This document shows, piece after piece, positions 53,901 to 64,000 of a DNA stretch of 64,000 nt. The translations under genes were made by a program, and so were the position numbers. Source of the stretch: Hymenolepis diminuta. Its lineage: Eukaryota > Platyhelminthes > Cestoda > Cyclophyllidea > Hymenolepididae. The DNA lies in contig CAADRB010000078.1 of assembly GCA_900708905.1 (NCBI GenBank), positions 62,001 to 126,000 of the forward strand, written 5' to 3'. Numbering within the stretch: position 1 is the stretch's first letter; every line of letters begins with the position of its first letter. A model generated the notes under the pieces. The model was not told the origin of the DNA. It did not search any database and saw nothing but the letters and a program-made list of their open reading frames with translations.

Positions 53901-56900
53901 CACTCAGACATTTAGTGAGGTTAGTTCAAGGGTTTGTAAATGATTTTTGACGAGAGAAAAGAAAAAAAATGATCAGTATTTTTTGTATTAGATACCAGAC
54001 ACTGTGCCACCTGATGTGATTAGCAAAGCTCATTCTCTTGAAATGGCAAAAGATCGTATTCTGGCTGCTTTAGACCGTCCCGGTGTTGATCAAACCCTTG
54101 AAGTTCGTGAAGCTTATAAGAAGATCGCCGACACTATTTGGGAGGCTCGAAACATCACAGATGAATCCATGGAAGCTATTGAAGCCAGTGGTGGCGAAGG
54201 GGTTTCTGCCAGTTCGATTGAAGCCTCCCTTGCTGATATCATGAAACGACATGATCAAGCTACTGTGAGTCCTTGCAGATATATCAATTTCATGCGTATC
54301 ACGTCCTTTTTAGACTTCGATGAAACAACTTCATTATTTTTTTAGGAGCGCGTGCAACGTTTGAGTGACCGATTGAATGATGAACAACTTATTATTGCAG
54401 CAAATGCTGATCGAATTACAGCACTGAAAAAGTCCTTTGTAGATATCAATGCTGTTCTTCAGCGCACTCTTGAAGCCTCGAAACTCACAGCTGATCGGGT
54501 CAACAAGCAACTTCTTCCACTTGTCACTTTAACTCGACCTCAACTAGATGCTCTTGCCATTGAAACAGCAAATGCTCGAAAACGCTTTGACGCTATTGAT
54601 AAAGAAGTGAAGGCGATTGAAAAGCAATTTAATGAGATGGAGGGAACTGCAAATATGGCAGGTGAGACTGGCGACCACTGAAATAAGGTTTTTGTATAAG
54701 TGGTATGCTCGTTATAAAGAATTTCCTACTCTATTTTAGTCAATCAGGCTAATTCAACACAGAAGAGTCTGCTGGATGCTATTCTAGCTACAGAAGAACG
54801 TGTTGAGACAGTAGATCGCAAGATGGCTGATGCGCGTCGATTGGCTTCTACAGCTAGATCACTTCTTGATCTGATCTACGGTAGCTTGGGTAAAGATCCA
54901 ATTCCTTTGAGGCTGAATGGAGGTGGAGACTGTGTCTACACTCTGATACCCTACCACGCAACTAAGAGTCGTGTCTTTGACCTCGAATTCTGGTTTGCTC
55001 CAGCTCTTCAACGTATTTCTGGTACCACTGGGTCAGCAACAGGTATTCGAACGAATTCTGTTCTCTTGGTTGGAAGACGTGCTTTTCCGGCTAGAACAAG
55101 CATTTTCGCAGTCACTGTGGAACCGAATGGAAATCTCAGATTCGCCTGGTCGCAGCCTGAAGTTATTGGTGGAGAGTTGGGGGTTGAAATTGGGCCTTTG
55201 AATGGATCCAACACTAACAGAGTAAGTGTTCACCGCCGGACCGATGACAGTTTTTGTTCGGACTACTGTCAAACTGTCAGCGGCCTGATATTGATAGGAA
55301 TTTAGGGCGGCTTTGATGTGGGTATTAGTCATTCCGGACTAAAACAATAGCTCTGCAATTTTTAGCATTGTTTCTCAGCGTCCTATCCGGTTTCTTAGTC
55401 TATTCATTACATTTTAAGTTAAAATTGGTAAAAAATAAAATAGTTTAAACCATTATATGGGATCCTCAAACATTTTCATTTTCTTTATTCTCCCTCAAGA
55501 ATTCCCTCAGCTGTATGTTCAATGTCTTTAAACCTTAAATAATCTATTTTTAGGTTCGTGTGACCGCTATTCCCGGACGAGTCGATCTTTATCTTCAAGA
55601 GATCCCTAAAGATCGGGACAATCTCGAAGGTCTTCCAATTCACCAAGCTACCTACACAGACGAAACCGACAGTGAATCTCTAACAACTGGTCTCCTCTTG
55701 GACAATCAACTGGAATTACGTGTTGGTGGGGCATTTCACAGCGTGAGCGCTGCCGGTTCAAATGCGCCTCCAATGGAAACTTGGGGTGATGATGGCGCAG
55801 AAGAAATATGGAATCGATTAATCAAAATGGAACACGCGAAAGGCTGTCTATATGAACTCAAGATCTCTGGACATCGTCTAGGATTCCCGGACTTCGCCAA
55901 GGCTGATCCAGCTTGTCTACAACAGACCGAAGACTTCTGTAAAATGTAGATCGAAATTAGTGACGCCCAATCCAGTTTACTTTTAACTTACATCATGTAA
56001 AAATACGATTACTGCTTTTTGATTTTCCTTACAGTCATACCAACTTTCGTCCACTTGTTCGTGATGGCTACACATGGGATAAATCTGCATCCTTGGATAA
56101 GGGTCTGGAGATTACTCCATCCAGGAAACGACCTCAACAATCTGCCACGGATTCAAGCGGTTCTGCACAAGGAGTCTTTCTTGAGTACATGCAGCTTCTT
56201 GACTTTGGAGCCGCTGATTCTTATGCACGTATCACAAGCTACGATCATCTTTCACCCTGTGATAGAAATCTTAATATCCATCTTCAGAAACTTGCCCCTC
56301 AAAAGGCAAACAGCATGGTTCTGACATTTTACAATTACCGGGAGGTTTGTGCTTCTTCTGAGCTAAAATATCTACCCCCTATAATTGATATGAGGCATAA
56401 AATTGTGATATCTGTTCTAGGATTACGGTATTACGATCGAGAGCAGAGGTACTGAGTTGATCTGGAGTCGTTGGCAAGGTAATCTAAAGGGTGGTATGGG
56501 TCAGAGAGCTCGTGGTATCAGGACAAATCGTGTGACACCAATTGCAGCAAACTACTGGGCCCTGGAAGAACCGATGGCTCAAGATTGTGCTCTGGCGAAG
56601 GAGGATGATTATGTCTTCTTTGTTGGTGGAATTCCTCCCGGACACTTCGAACTGAGAAAAGCTATGAAGGAGTATGTTAAGTTGTTTTTGTTGGCATACT
56701 TAGATACTATATTACTTATATCACTATACAGCCCTTAGTAATTAAGTTTTGGGAATGCCATTTGATATTGTATAGTTATATATTCTTAAATTCAAAGTAG
56801 TTTATTTAAGAAAATTATTCGCGTTTTACAGAGCTGTATTCGGATATGCTTCACATGTAGAAAGAGAAAAATAATCTTTGAATTAATCCATAATATTTCG

Positions 56901-59900
56901 AAATTTACTGTGAAGAAGCTGTAACCTTAGAAGTCACCAAAGTAAGGTACAAGAAAGCGCTAAATTATAGCCTCCTTGAAATTTATCATTATTAAGATAG
57001 AAAGAAAACTGAGAATGTAAAAATTAGAAAAGTTAACTGGACAATTGCATAGGTAAAGGATAATTAATCCCATACAGAATAGAGATAACCTTCTTACGAG
57101 GACCAAATTGACAATCAACTTAGTGTGATTGGGTTAATGCATTTTGAAGATAATATAGAGCAGTATCGGTAATTAAGACACATTTTACTTTTGCTAAAGT
57201 GGAGAAGAAATTGTGAGTAAAGCTGGTTTAAGAAATTCAATGATAAATTTCAGGAGCAAAGCATATAGTTTGCATATCTTCTTGATTATTGAGAATCTAC
57301 TGTTTCTTTATAGCTACGGATTATCAACAAACGGATTTAGAGGACGTATAGGTCTAGCTACATCGGGAGACAATCTCCCTGGATCACTTTTGATCGATTC
57401 CTACACCAAGACACCTATCCGTAACTATGGTGACACAAGGTTCGCTGATATTCGACAGACAGAGGAAGATTATGTTGTGGTAGGCATACATTTTATCATG
57501 GTAATGCGACTTGTCCCGATTGTTATGTTAACGGAGTGCTTTTCATTTATCTAATAGGCAAACCTTGCACCAGCCAATCAGTACTGTCTTACGCTCATGC
57601 CTCTAACCAACTTTACAAGCTTTGAACTCAAACCCAACAAGTTTTCAGCTCCATGGTTACCAGAAATTAGCATGACCGTCCGCTTCAGACCAGTCGGAAA
57701 TGATGAAATTAACCTACTTCGAATGCAAGTTGCAGAGGTAATAATTAAAACATACTTCCACTTAAATTAAATTAGTAGCAGATGCGTTATATTTTTGTGC
57801 ATGATCCGTAGCAGAATAATCTTTGGTTCCGAGTGTGGTTAACGTCTGACTTGAGGGTTGGAATCGCTATTCCGAGCGATCCATCAAAGTTTATCACTCG
57901 CGAAATTTTCGGAGCGCCAGTTATCAGAGATCCGGCAAACAATTTGGCTGCTTTGAAAGCTCGTGAAGCGCAAGTCTTCGATCAACCTCTTTTCACAGAA
58001 TCAGTTCTAAGCATTCAATTCGCTGGCCATGACAACACCATGTTAGTGATTAAGATATGTAATAACCTAATCGGAGAACAATTCATTCGATAAAACTATC
58101 TATTTTTTTCAGACTAACGGTTCTATTCGACCAACGCCCAGTTCAAACGTGGACGTTAAGCCAGCCAATTGCTAAATCCGCCGTTTTACAGGTCTATATC
58201 GGTCCTGAATTGAATACCCTTTCGTACAGCGAGTTCTCAATAAGCAATCTGGTTATTGGCAGGACGTAAGTCTCGGAACTAAAAGCGCGATTACATTTCT
58301 GCTGATATAGTGATGGTAAAAATGTTACTTCACTTTCAGGCGTGTAGACTTTGCAGCTGAAATGGTTGGTTCTCTGCGTGACAAACCATTCTACAGATTT
58401 GGTGAATGTGGTAGTCAACTTCGACCAAGGTTCGTTGCTCTTCCAGCTGAAAGTTCTCCATCACTTTCATCTGAATTCGTCTATCAAGGTCTCGATCTTC
58501 CACAACCACCTTCTGGTCGTCGTGTCCGATCCATATTCGAGGATTGTGGTGATATTAACCCTCAAGTTTGCGAAGCAATTAGCGAGAATGTTACAAAGGA
58601 GTGGCCTAGTATTATTCATTCTCTCCTATCACCAAAGCCATCTCGCCGAGTTCGTGTTCGTAGCATGCAATTTTCGGGTAATGGACAGAGTTCAAAGGTA
58701 GTTGGTCGTTGAAATCTTATCGTAGTACTGCGTTCATAAATGCGTAATCATGTTTTTGCCTTTTTAGAATTGTCGGGACACCCAGAATCCATCTGCATGG
58801 TTCAATGGTGAAGCCAATTGGGAAGTTCAAAATATTGCCACTCTTCTCAATGGAAAACTGTGAGTAAATATATAGATATATATATATATATCTTAAATAT
58901 CTAATTCGCCTCTTCGTTTTGGAAATGACGAATACTTTTCTAATAGTGATTTCCGTGTTACCATTGGATTTCGCGTGCGCGCTATCGACGATTCGAAGAA
59001 TACCGTTGGTTTATTGGCCACTTTCAATTTTGGGTTCAAGGCTGGTATACTCTTTATCGTTCTCAGCGAGCGCAAGGTACATCTGGTAATTGAAAGTGGA
59101 GCCGATGGAAATAGCGACTTCTATTGGTCCTCACCATCGCTTGATCTTCGGAGCAACGCATGGCACCGACTTGAACTTCTCCCTGTCAGCATGCAAACCA
59201 GCGATTCTCAAAATGGTGTTCAAATCACTAAGATGAGGGTACACTTTAAACTTACAGTTTTCCAAATTTGACTTTTAATGTTTAGTTATGGTGAGGCATT
59301 AAAATCTAAGGAACAGTAAGTTAGTTCAGATAAAAACTGTAGGGAAAATTGCCGAGGGTAAAAGAGTAGACATTAAAAACTTTTCAAACGTTCCCTATTT
59401 CCCCCAAAATAAGGATTCATGAGGTTGTTTTTTTCATTAAATGTTGGCCTAATCTTCAGGATCTAAATCAAATTTGCAATGAGTTTATTAATTAGCCGTT
59501 AGTTATTGATTACTTATTTATTTATCCTATTTGTATATGATGTGGGAAGTGTAGTCTAAATTGGCCTTTATTAAAGAACACATCGTAGATAAGGCAAATT
59601 AATAGTAAAGAATATGTCTTTAAAATAGAAATGAGAGCCGAATAGTATAAGGTAAGCAAAGGTGAAAAGAAAAGCAATGATTACAATCTTTTGACACGTC
59701 CTTACGAAACGAAGATGAGTTTATTTTCCAATTAGTTCTTATTAATCTGCTTGTCGATGCTGGTATTTTTGTTTGGGCTAGCTAGGTCTCAAGCTTACTT
59801 GATCTTGAATAAAAACGTGCTTGGTGGCTTACAATAGCTTCGTTCTATGCTCTAAATATTGGGGTAACCAAATTACCAATGTTTTAACCAGCTTCGTTAT

Positions 59901-61573
59901 CAGAAATCAATCACAACACCCTTCTCATATTCCCGGATATAAAGGGGCCAAATGAGAATTAAGATAAATTTAGCGACACTAGATGTTTCAAAACTTTCTC
60001 ACTTTATATTATAGCAGGAACTGGAATATGAGGAGATGGGATATGTGATACTGTTAAAGTCCAGCGTTAAAACATACTTTTTATTTCAGTTCATCTTCGA
60101 TTATCATGATATTATCATTGAAGAGCCACTTACATGGAGAGTTCCACTGAATGCTTTCATTGGTGGGTACCCAACCGCTCGCACTCTTCGTATAGGCTCA
60201 AAGACTGTAGGTTTCAGTTTAGAACATTCCTCACCGAAATCGATTAAAGTAGACTCATTTACTTGTCGTTTTATTCCTACAGATGAATTTAGGAAATCTC
60301 TTCGGTTGTGTGGATGAGTTGACATTGGGTGGACAGGAGTTTGACCTTTCCAAATCAGGACTGCCAGTCTGTCCGGATTGCTTCGCTTTGGATACCAGTG
60401 CTGTTCACGTTCTGCCAAAGATTCAGGACATCATTCAACCCAGTCGAAGCCTTGTATTACCACTCAATCGTAAGTTGGAACTAAACCAAATGCATGTCGA
60501 TCTATGTCTCTTCTTCATCTAAATCGAATAAATTGCTTTCAGTTAATATTAATTCAAAGACACTGGAAGGCATGAACACTGTGGAATTCTCATTCGAAGT
60601 TCTGTACGATACTCAAAAGATTGGAGTCGAAAGTCTTTTCATAATGGTATTTGAAAACTTAGATGAACCGGATAGTCTAGTCCGCCTTTGGGTGTATCTT
60701 GATCGTTACATGGTGAGTTTTGGATTCCATGGTGTCGGCTCTACTTAACATTAGAAAGTAGCAACTGTTATTTATATTTTCAGGTATACGTTTCTGACGG
60801 CACTATGGAAGAAAAAGTCAGTTTCACTGTAAGTTCCACTGAACCGATCGCCTGGCACTATGCTTCCATCAAGGTCGCCTTGCAGGAAATCGCCGCCATA
60901 ATTGATATCAGCACACAGGGCGAGTCTTCGCAAACGGCGATTATAAAAGCTGTCGGTCCACTAAGAGCAATCTATTACGGATCCGATAAAGGTAACGAAA
61001 TTTTATCTAATAGCGAAAATACCTTAACGAATTTAATCAGTAAATGATTTTAAAGCAATATAGCCTCTAGTAATTCACTAAAATTAAGACTAAAAGTATA
61101 GACATTGAAAATGAATAAATAGAAATAACTCATATTTCTCAGACATAAATATCAGTGAGCATTAAATCCTAATTCAATTCAATCTGATCAAACTGTAAAT
61201 ATTCTGAATCTGTATAGAGTACTGCGAAAATTTAACTAATATTTTACATTTTGCAGCAAAATCTAAGGTCATGTCACTTAATATATCATTATAGGTTTTA
61301 TTATAGGGGGGGCAGACCAAAAATGCAATTTATTCCATTTGCTTATAAGTCACGTCTCTTGATTTATATATTCATTATTTACTTCATGTCTGTTTTATTT
61401 TAATTTTAGAATTCACTCCAGAAATGCAATCCGAACATCACGGGGGTATTGTCGTTCCACCATTCATGGGATGCCTACGAAATCTCAAATTGTCTGTTGG
61501 CGAGAATACGGCCGTCAAAGTCGAATTTCCTGAGGGTACTCAGCATCTAGTACATGGTGTTTGTCCTCTTTAA
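37751..61573 (+). CDS. Laminin subunit alpha (alpha-1/2 class), complete
   Basis: About 52 exons give one open frame of 10,833 nt (3,610 aa). Exons: 37751-37823, 37861-38032, 38074-38305, 38368-38580, 38657-38791, 38865-38972, 39161-39247, 39326-39437, 39681-39799, 40085-40243, 43725-43898, 43975-44118, 44187-44216, 44321-44665, 44983-45188, 45255-45380, 45453-45750, 47473-47690, 48902-49116, 49195-49491, 49791-49894, 49967-50150, 50220-50356, 50429-50677, 50751-50909, 50976-51158, 51227-51427, 51504-51715, 51857-51974, 52047-52170, 52248-52455, 52539-52816, 52982-53649, 53725-53919, 53992-54264, 54346-54661, 54740-55221, 55554-55945, 56035-56344, 56421-56680, 57314-57479, 57558-57737, 57812-58041, 58113-58265, 58340-58697, 58768-58859, 58947-59238, 60090-60206, 60283-60469, 60543-60712, 60784-60991, 61410-61573. 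Laminin alpha chains form secreted cross-shaped heterotrimers with beta and gamma chains, polymerise through LN, and bind integrins and dystroglycan through LG domains in basement membranes. The start has a signal peptide (hydrophobic core at residues 2-13) and an upstream in-frame TAA. Domains: LN about 45-310, LE 311-585, L4a 586-811, LE 812-1430, L4b 1432-1665, LE 1700-1873, coil 1875-2400, LG1-5 2415-3610. The length fits the family (about 3,000-3,700 aa). The donors of exons 2, 4 and 40 are weak and least certain. Confidence 0.93.
39161..44216 (+). other. Laminin alpha: first LE (laminin EGF-like) group
   Basis: Exons 7-13 encode four laminin-type EGF repeats and the first half of a fifth. 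Each shows the eight-cysteine pattern, for example [36 protein letters not shown] and [15 protein letters not shown]. The fifth repeat starts [10 protein letters not shown] and is split by the inserted L4 domain, the arrangement of alpha-1/2 chains. Exon 13 is only 30 nt ([10 protein letters not shown]) and leads into L4a. The linear rod made by these repeats holds LN away from the heterotrimer core. Confidence 0.88.
40244..43724 (+). other. Largest laminin intron (intron 10, 3.5 kb)
   Basis: No exon with laminin features is found inside; flanking exons join in phase 0 within an LE repeat. About 41160-41600 is less AT-rich and contains a 77-codon frame (41467-41700) of random composition. The intron could hold enhancers, but I see no named element. 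Confidence 0.6.
44321..45380 (+). other. Laminin alpha: L4a (laminin IV type A) domain
   Basis: Exons 14-16 encode a globular L4 domain inserted into an LE repeat. The best landmarks are [20 protein letters not shown] followed by YLEVITRF, then RLHESNFRV in exon 15, and a closing segment with [14 protein letters not shown]4 domains are found only in laminins, perlecans and relatives. The N-terminal part of exon 14 is rich in Ser, Pro and Ala and looks less conserved. Confidence 0.85.
45751..47472 (+). other. Laminin intron 17 (1.7 kb)
   Basis: No laminin-like coding sequence was found. Two overlapping frames (46044-46325 and 46288-46488) lie in a less AT-rich patch at about 46250-46490, but they show no recognisable domain and no splice partners. 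Confidence 0.5.
47691..48901 (+). other. Laminin intron 18 (1.2 kb)
   Basis: Joins the two halves of an LE repeat in phase 2. It includes a long C/T-rich stretch at about 47890-48070 on the plus strand and the near-palindrome at 48518-48559. No coding sequence is supported. Confidence 0.55.
48518..48559. repeat. Near-perfect 42-nt palindrome in a laminin intron
   Basis: The core TAGTTGTTATAACAACTA (48531-48548) is a perfect 18-nt palindrome. Outer arms TTCCCAC (48518-48524) and GTGGGAA (48553-48559) are also inverted copies, offset by one base. It could form a cruciform or an RNA hairpin with almost no loop. Confidence 0.8.
50976..51974 (+). other. Laminin alpha: second L4 domain (L4b), divergent
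   Basis: Exons 26-29 lie exactly where alpha-1/2 chains carry their second L4 domain, between two halves of an LE repeat ([12 protein letters not shown] before, [13 protein letters not shown] after). The usual YW.P..YLG..L..YGG motif is weak; it appears only as [18 protein letters not shown] followed by [14 protein letters not shown] long insert with [10 protein letters not shown] follows. The C-terminal half ([19 protein letters not shown]) agrees better with the family. Identity as L4 rests mainly on position. Confidence 0.65.
52047..52816 (+). other. Laminin alpha: third LE group
   Basis: Exons 30-32. Exon 30 is a low-cysteine spacer ([12 protein letters not shown]...) that lengthens the link after L4b. 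Then come about three LE repeats with [49 protein letters not shown] and [15 protein letters not shown]. The last ends just before the coiled coil. In other laminins this region lies next to the point where the three chains join. Confidence 0.85.
52982..54900 (+). other. Laminin alpha: coiled-coil region (domains II/I)
   Basis: Exons 33-37 (first part), residues about 1875-2400. The region opens with Cys1875 and Cys1879, matching the cysteine pair that disulfide-links the chains at the start of the long arm. The sequence is rich in Leu, Ile, Glu, Lys, Arg and Gln with heptad-like spacing and no cysteine apart from one (CLAANATN), one near the exon 33 end being intronic. It should form the trimeric coil with beta and gamma chains. 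The length, about 525 residues, is close to that of other alpha chains. Confidence 0.85.
54913..58697 (+). other. Laminin alpha: LG1-LG3 domains and the LG3-LG4 linker
   Basis: Exons 37-45. LG1 runs from about residue 2415 (LNGGGDCVY) to [10 protein letters not shown] and [10 protein letters not shown] Ser/Lys/Arg-rich linker with SRKRP (residues 2678-2682) precedes LG2, which starts [13 protein letters not shown] and includes [14 protein letters not shown]3 starts near residue 2895 and extends through VLQVYIGPE to the FGECG cysteine. LG1-3 of alpha chains normally bind integrins together with the gamma C-terminus. The linker after LG3 carries two RRVR motifs (residues 3142-3145 and 3184-3187). 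The exon 40/41 junction uses a weak GTTGTT donor at 56681; a better GTTAAG site nearby would break the frame. Confidence 0.82.
56681..57313 (+). other. Laminin intron 40
   Basis: No coding sequence fits the laminin frame inside this 633-nt intron. Because its donor is weak, a small missed exon cannot be excluded; the two flanking halves still join in frame to form a plausible LG2 sequence. Confidence 0.5.
58868..58891. repeat. Short (TA)n tract in laminin intron 46
   Basis: A TATA-rich dinucleotide run immediately after the donor of a short intron; simple sequence with one GATA interruption. Confidence 0.75.
59239..60089 (+). other. Laminin intron 47 (851 nt)
   Basis: Separates the two halves of LG4. 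It is AT-rich with no supported exon or named element. Confidence 0.6.
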
Positions 61574-62237
61574 TTTTAATCACAAACTCTATGATTTATA
61601 TCCAATCGGTGTCTCCTTGAATATTTTGCCGTTCCTCTCTCAATTATTTCTATTTAAATTAGTCCTCGACTGACTTGTTATATCTTATGTATTATTATGT
61701 AGCATGTTTTCTAATTAACTTATAAAGTCCTTATTCATTATGCTGTGTTTATATTTTGGTGAGTAATATAGATGTGAGTACTCACTGAAATGAACTCTTA
61801 AGAGGGATCACTTTAGCGAAGGATAAATAAAATTTTTCTGAATGTAAGGATTTTAAGATTCATACCGAGTATAAGAAGAATATTCGTCTTGCATGTCAAA
61901 GTAAGGACACGAATTAAGGTTGTTCAAAAGATGTCCATAAATTATGAAAGCCATTGGTAGTTCTATTTACAAGAAATATGCTTTGGACCACAGTTACCCA
62001 AATCGAATTCACATATTATCATTTTAATAATAAAAAAATGCATTTTGTTGACCAAGCAGATAAGATTAATGAAGTAATGGTAGTTATCATAAGGATTATT
62101 CCATAATTAATTTTTCTTCTATTCAATATGCGCTATCTCATATTATTGTCAGTAATCCAAGCATTTAGTATGCCCATTCCTGAATTCTAGAGAGGGTTAA
62201 TTATTTATTCACTTGTGTAAGTGCAATAACCAGCAGA
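61574..62237 (+). other. Laminin 3' UTR and downstream DNA
   Basis: No further coding sequence follows the TAA at 61571-61573. The stretch is AT-rich and ends at the LTR-like copy. Transcript end is expected near the AATAAA at 61826. Confidence 0.5.
61826..61831 (+). terminator. Candidate polyadenylation signal of the laminin gene
   Basis: AATAAA 253 nt after the stop codon, the first canonical hexamer downstream. Position is reasonable for a 3' UTR; chance occurrence is possible. Confidence 0.4.
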
Positions 62238-62553
62238 GGTCTATCATCACCTTGCGATTAGAACTAATTGACTAGTGGTAAGATCTCCACTACAGTGTCC
62301 TCAGGTGGTCCCGCTGTGTATTTGCGTGTTTGCACATAGATACCTAAACAGGTGTCTATCATCACGCCGAGGCTCCAATGACGAGACATGACTGACGTCT
62401 AACGAAGAAATGTTTTGTATATAAACTTAATTTACTAATTAATAAACTGGGGGTGGCTTGCCTGCCACCTCCGAACTGGTCTGGCGACATCGATGACATG
62501 ACTTATTCCATCTATTCGATCGATGTGACCCAGGTAGACTTAACCTCGTAACA
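62238..62553 (+). mobile_element. LTR-like repeat, copy B (probable solo LTR)
   Basis: Related to the reverse complement of 31302-31618 and read here on the plus strand. It holds TATATAAA at 62418-62425 and AATAAA at 62441-62446, and ends GTAACA. The hairpin of copy A is present but imperfect (62337-62360). The 5' end reads GG where copy A has TG, so this copy has lost its terminal T. No target-site duplication, primer-binding site or second LTR is visible next to it. The strong conservation of the TATA and AATAAA spacing in both copies supports an LTR rather than a plain interspersed repeat. Confidence 0.65.
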
Positions 62554-64000
62554 TAAATTGAACAATACTTCTCTCTAAATATGTAAGTGTTTCCCTAAAT
62601 TGATCGTTTTTGCTTAGTAATGAAACTAAAAAGATTTAGATGCTTAATTTGTTTCATGAAGTTAAGGCAAATATTGAAGTTTTTCCATATTTTTCTAACT
62701 CAAATATTCAAATAGAGTTAAAGCAGGATAAGTTAAATAACTAAGTGAGCAGAGTCATACTGTTAAACATGAAAGTTCATAGTTAAAGAGTTTGTTCATA
62801 AAATTTCTTTTAGAAAACATTCCGCAGCAACAAGATTGATATATTTTCAACGCACTAACTTCAGCAAAACAGTACTTTCGTTTTCGCTTCATATACGAAA
62901 ATAACACTTTCCCCTAGAATAACTTTTATATGAAAAATTCTTCATTTTCCACCCACTGATTTCCCTTTATTCGAACACATTAGTTTCGGTTGTAAATGGC
63001 GCATAATATAAATTGATCTATCGATACGAAAACGTGAGTCCTATTTTGATATGTTTGTTTCGGTTGTCTTGTATTGCGGGATTGTATTCGTAACTACTGG
63101 CCTTTCTTAAGGAATCTAAGAGTCAATTACAGATCCTTCAGAGAAGACCAGATCTTAAGTTTTTCAGAAACACCTATGCCTGAGTTAAACGAAAAAAGTA
63201 GTTTATATATTTAACATTGAAAAAAAACCCAACAGTCAATATTCGCGGCATTTTCTGCACTAATGCAAAAGTTCAATTTCCATTTGAAGTTAATACTCTA
63301 TCTATCATATCAAGATGTCAGGAAATAATAATTTCATTTTGAAGATATTGAGCGGGGAAAGGGTAGAGTAGTCGTGACTCGGAATTATATTAATGTCGAG
63401 GAAGTATACGGATTTGAAAAAGAGTTTTTCGTTAGATAGATAGTGAGATAATGAGACTCTTCGGCAGAGGTGAAATAATTTCTTCAGCGATTTCAGTTTT
63501 CATCGTACTATTATACATTCAATTAGATTCGCTAGATGTGAAAAATAAGTTCAAAATGACTCCAAAAGGACTGAGGTAATGAGTAATTTTTTCCGGTTCT
63601 TTGCTCTCACACCACTACCTTCCTCCTCCAAGACTGATACACTTATCGATCATCTGAAATCGCTCCCAAGGTTATTATATTTTAAGAAATAGATTTACAT
63701 TTGAAAAAGTTAAAATGATTTAGACCAAGACTCCACCGAGTAAGAGCACCTGCAAAATTACCTTTTATTTTGTAACAGTCGGTGGTCTCAAGAGAACGTA
63801 TCTTCTTTTATTTTCGATATGTGATTAACATTCAGTTCGAAGGGCTAATCAAAGGCAAACGACGCTGATAATGAATCGGACTACGATAACAGGGAGTTAG
63901 ACCGGTAATGAGCTTCTGGTGACTGCAACCTGTTGCTGATGCCTCCATCTTTTTCTTTGAAGTGGGTGATTTATCATTACTAAAAGTCTCCGAAGCAGCC
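62554..64000. other. AT-rich DNA at the right end of the window
   Basis: No coding region, RNA gene or further repeat copy could be supported up to the window edge. Confidence 0.45.

Larger units (their letters stand above)
58768..61573 (+). other. Laminin alpha: LG4-LG5 domains
   Basis: Exons 46-52. LG4 includes [41 protein letters not shown] and the closing [12 protein letters not shown] with CPDC. LG5 begins near [10 protein letters not shown] and ends with [13 protein letters not shown] and the terminal CPL before the TAA at 61571-61573. In other alpha chains LG4-5 bind alpha-dystroglycan, heparin and sulfatides. The calcium-site aspartates cannot be judged by eye here. Confidence 0.85.

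Noticed and set aside
55008..55332. Minus-strand frames of 68-99 codons over LG1
   Set aside because: The plus strand encodes the LG1 domain here in phase with the laminin chain; the reverse frames show no domain.

Overview
The window is animal nuclear DNA, most likely from a tapeworm (cestode flatworm). It is AT-rich, its genes are split by GT-AG introns, and most of the short introns cluster near 66-81 nt, which is typical of cestodes. The strong AT bias of the non-coding DNA would fit a hymenolepidid better than a taeniid, but the species cannot be fixed from the sequence alone.

Three protein genes can be assembled, all on the plus strand. (1) At 963-4898 a five-exon gene encodes a single-pass membrane protein of about 348 aa with a divergent C2-like, synaptotagmin-like region. 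(2) At 6483-7534 a two-exon gene encodes a 290-aa Polycomb group RING finger (PCGF, BMI1/Mel-18/Psc type) protein with an N-terminal RING and a RAWUL domain. (3) At 37751-61573 a gene of about 52 exons encodes a complete laminin alpha chain of about 3,610 aa. It has a signal peptide, LN domain, four LE repeats, L4a, a long LE array, a divergent L4b, more LE repeats, a coiled coil opened by a cysteine pair, and five LG domains. The order LN, four LE, L4 matches the alpha-1/2 class. The exon chain was built by hand from splice signals and phases. It keeps one open frame throughout; two junctions (exons 2/3 and 40/41) use weak donors and a third (exon 4/5) uses a non-consensus donor.

The roughly 30 kb between the PCGF and laminin genes (7535-37750) holds no gene I can support. 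It is AT-rich, with stop codons in all frames, a few microsatellites, small hairpins and one LTR-like repeat at about 31302-31618. A clearly related copy lies in opposite orientation just downstream of the laminin gene (62238-62553). Both copies carry a TATA-like box and an AATAAA signal inside, so they look like solo LTRs of a small retroelement, possibly of the TRIM kind known from cestodes. The pair brackets the laminin gene in inverted orientation.

The three genes share no obvious pathway: membrane traffic or signalling, chromatin repression and basement membrane. I did not find a clearly new biological system. The points most worth checking are the two RRVR convertase-like motifs between LG3 and LG4, the divergent L4b domain, the single-C2 membrane protein, and the inverted LTR pair.
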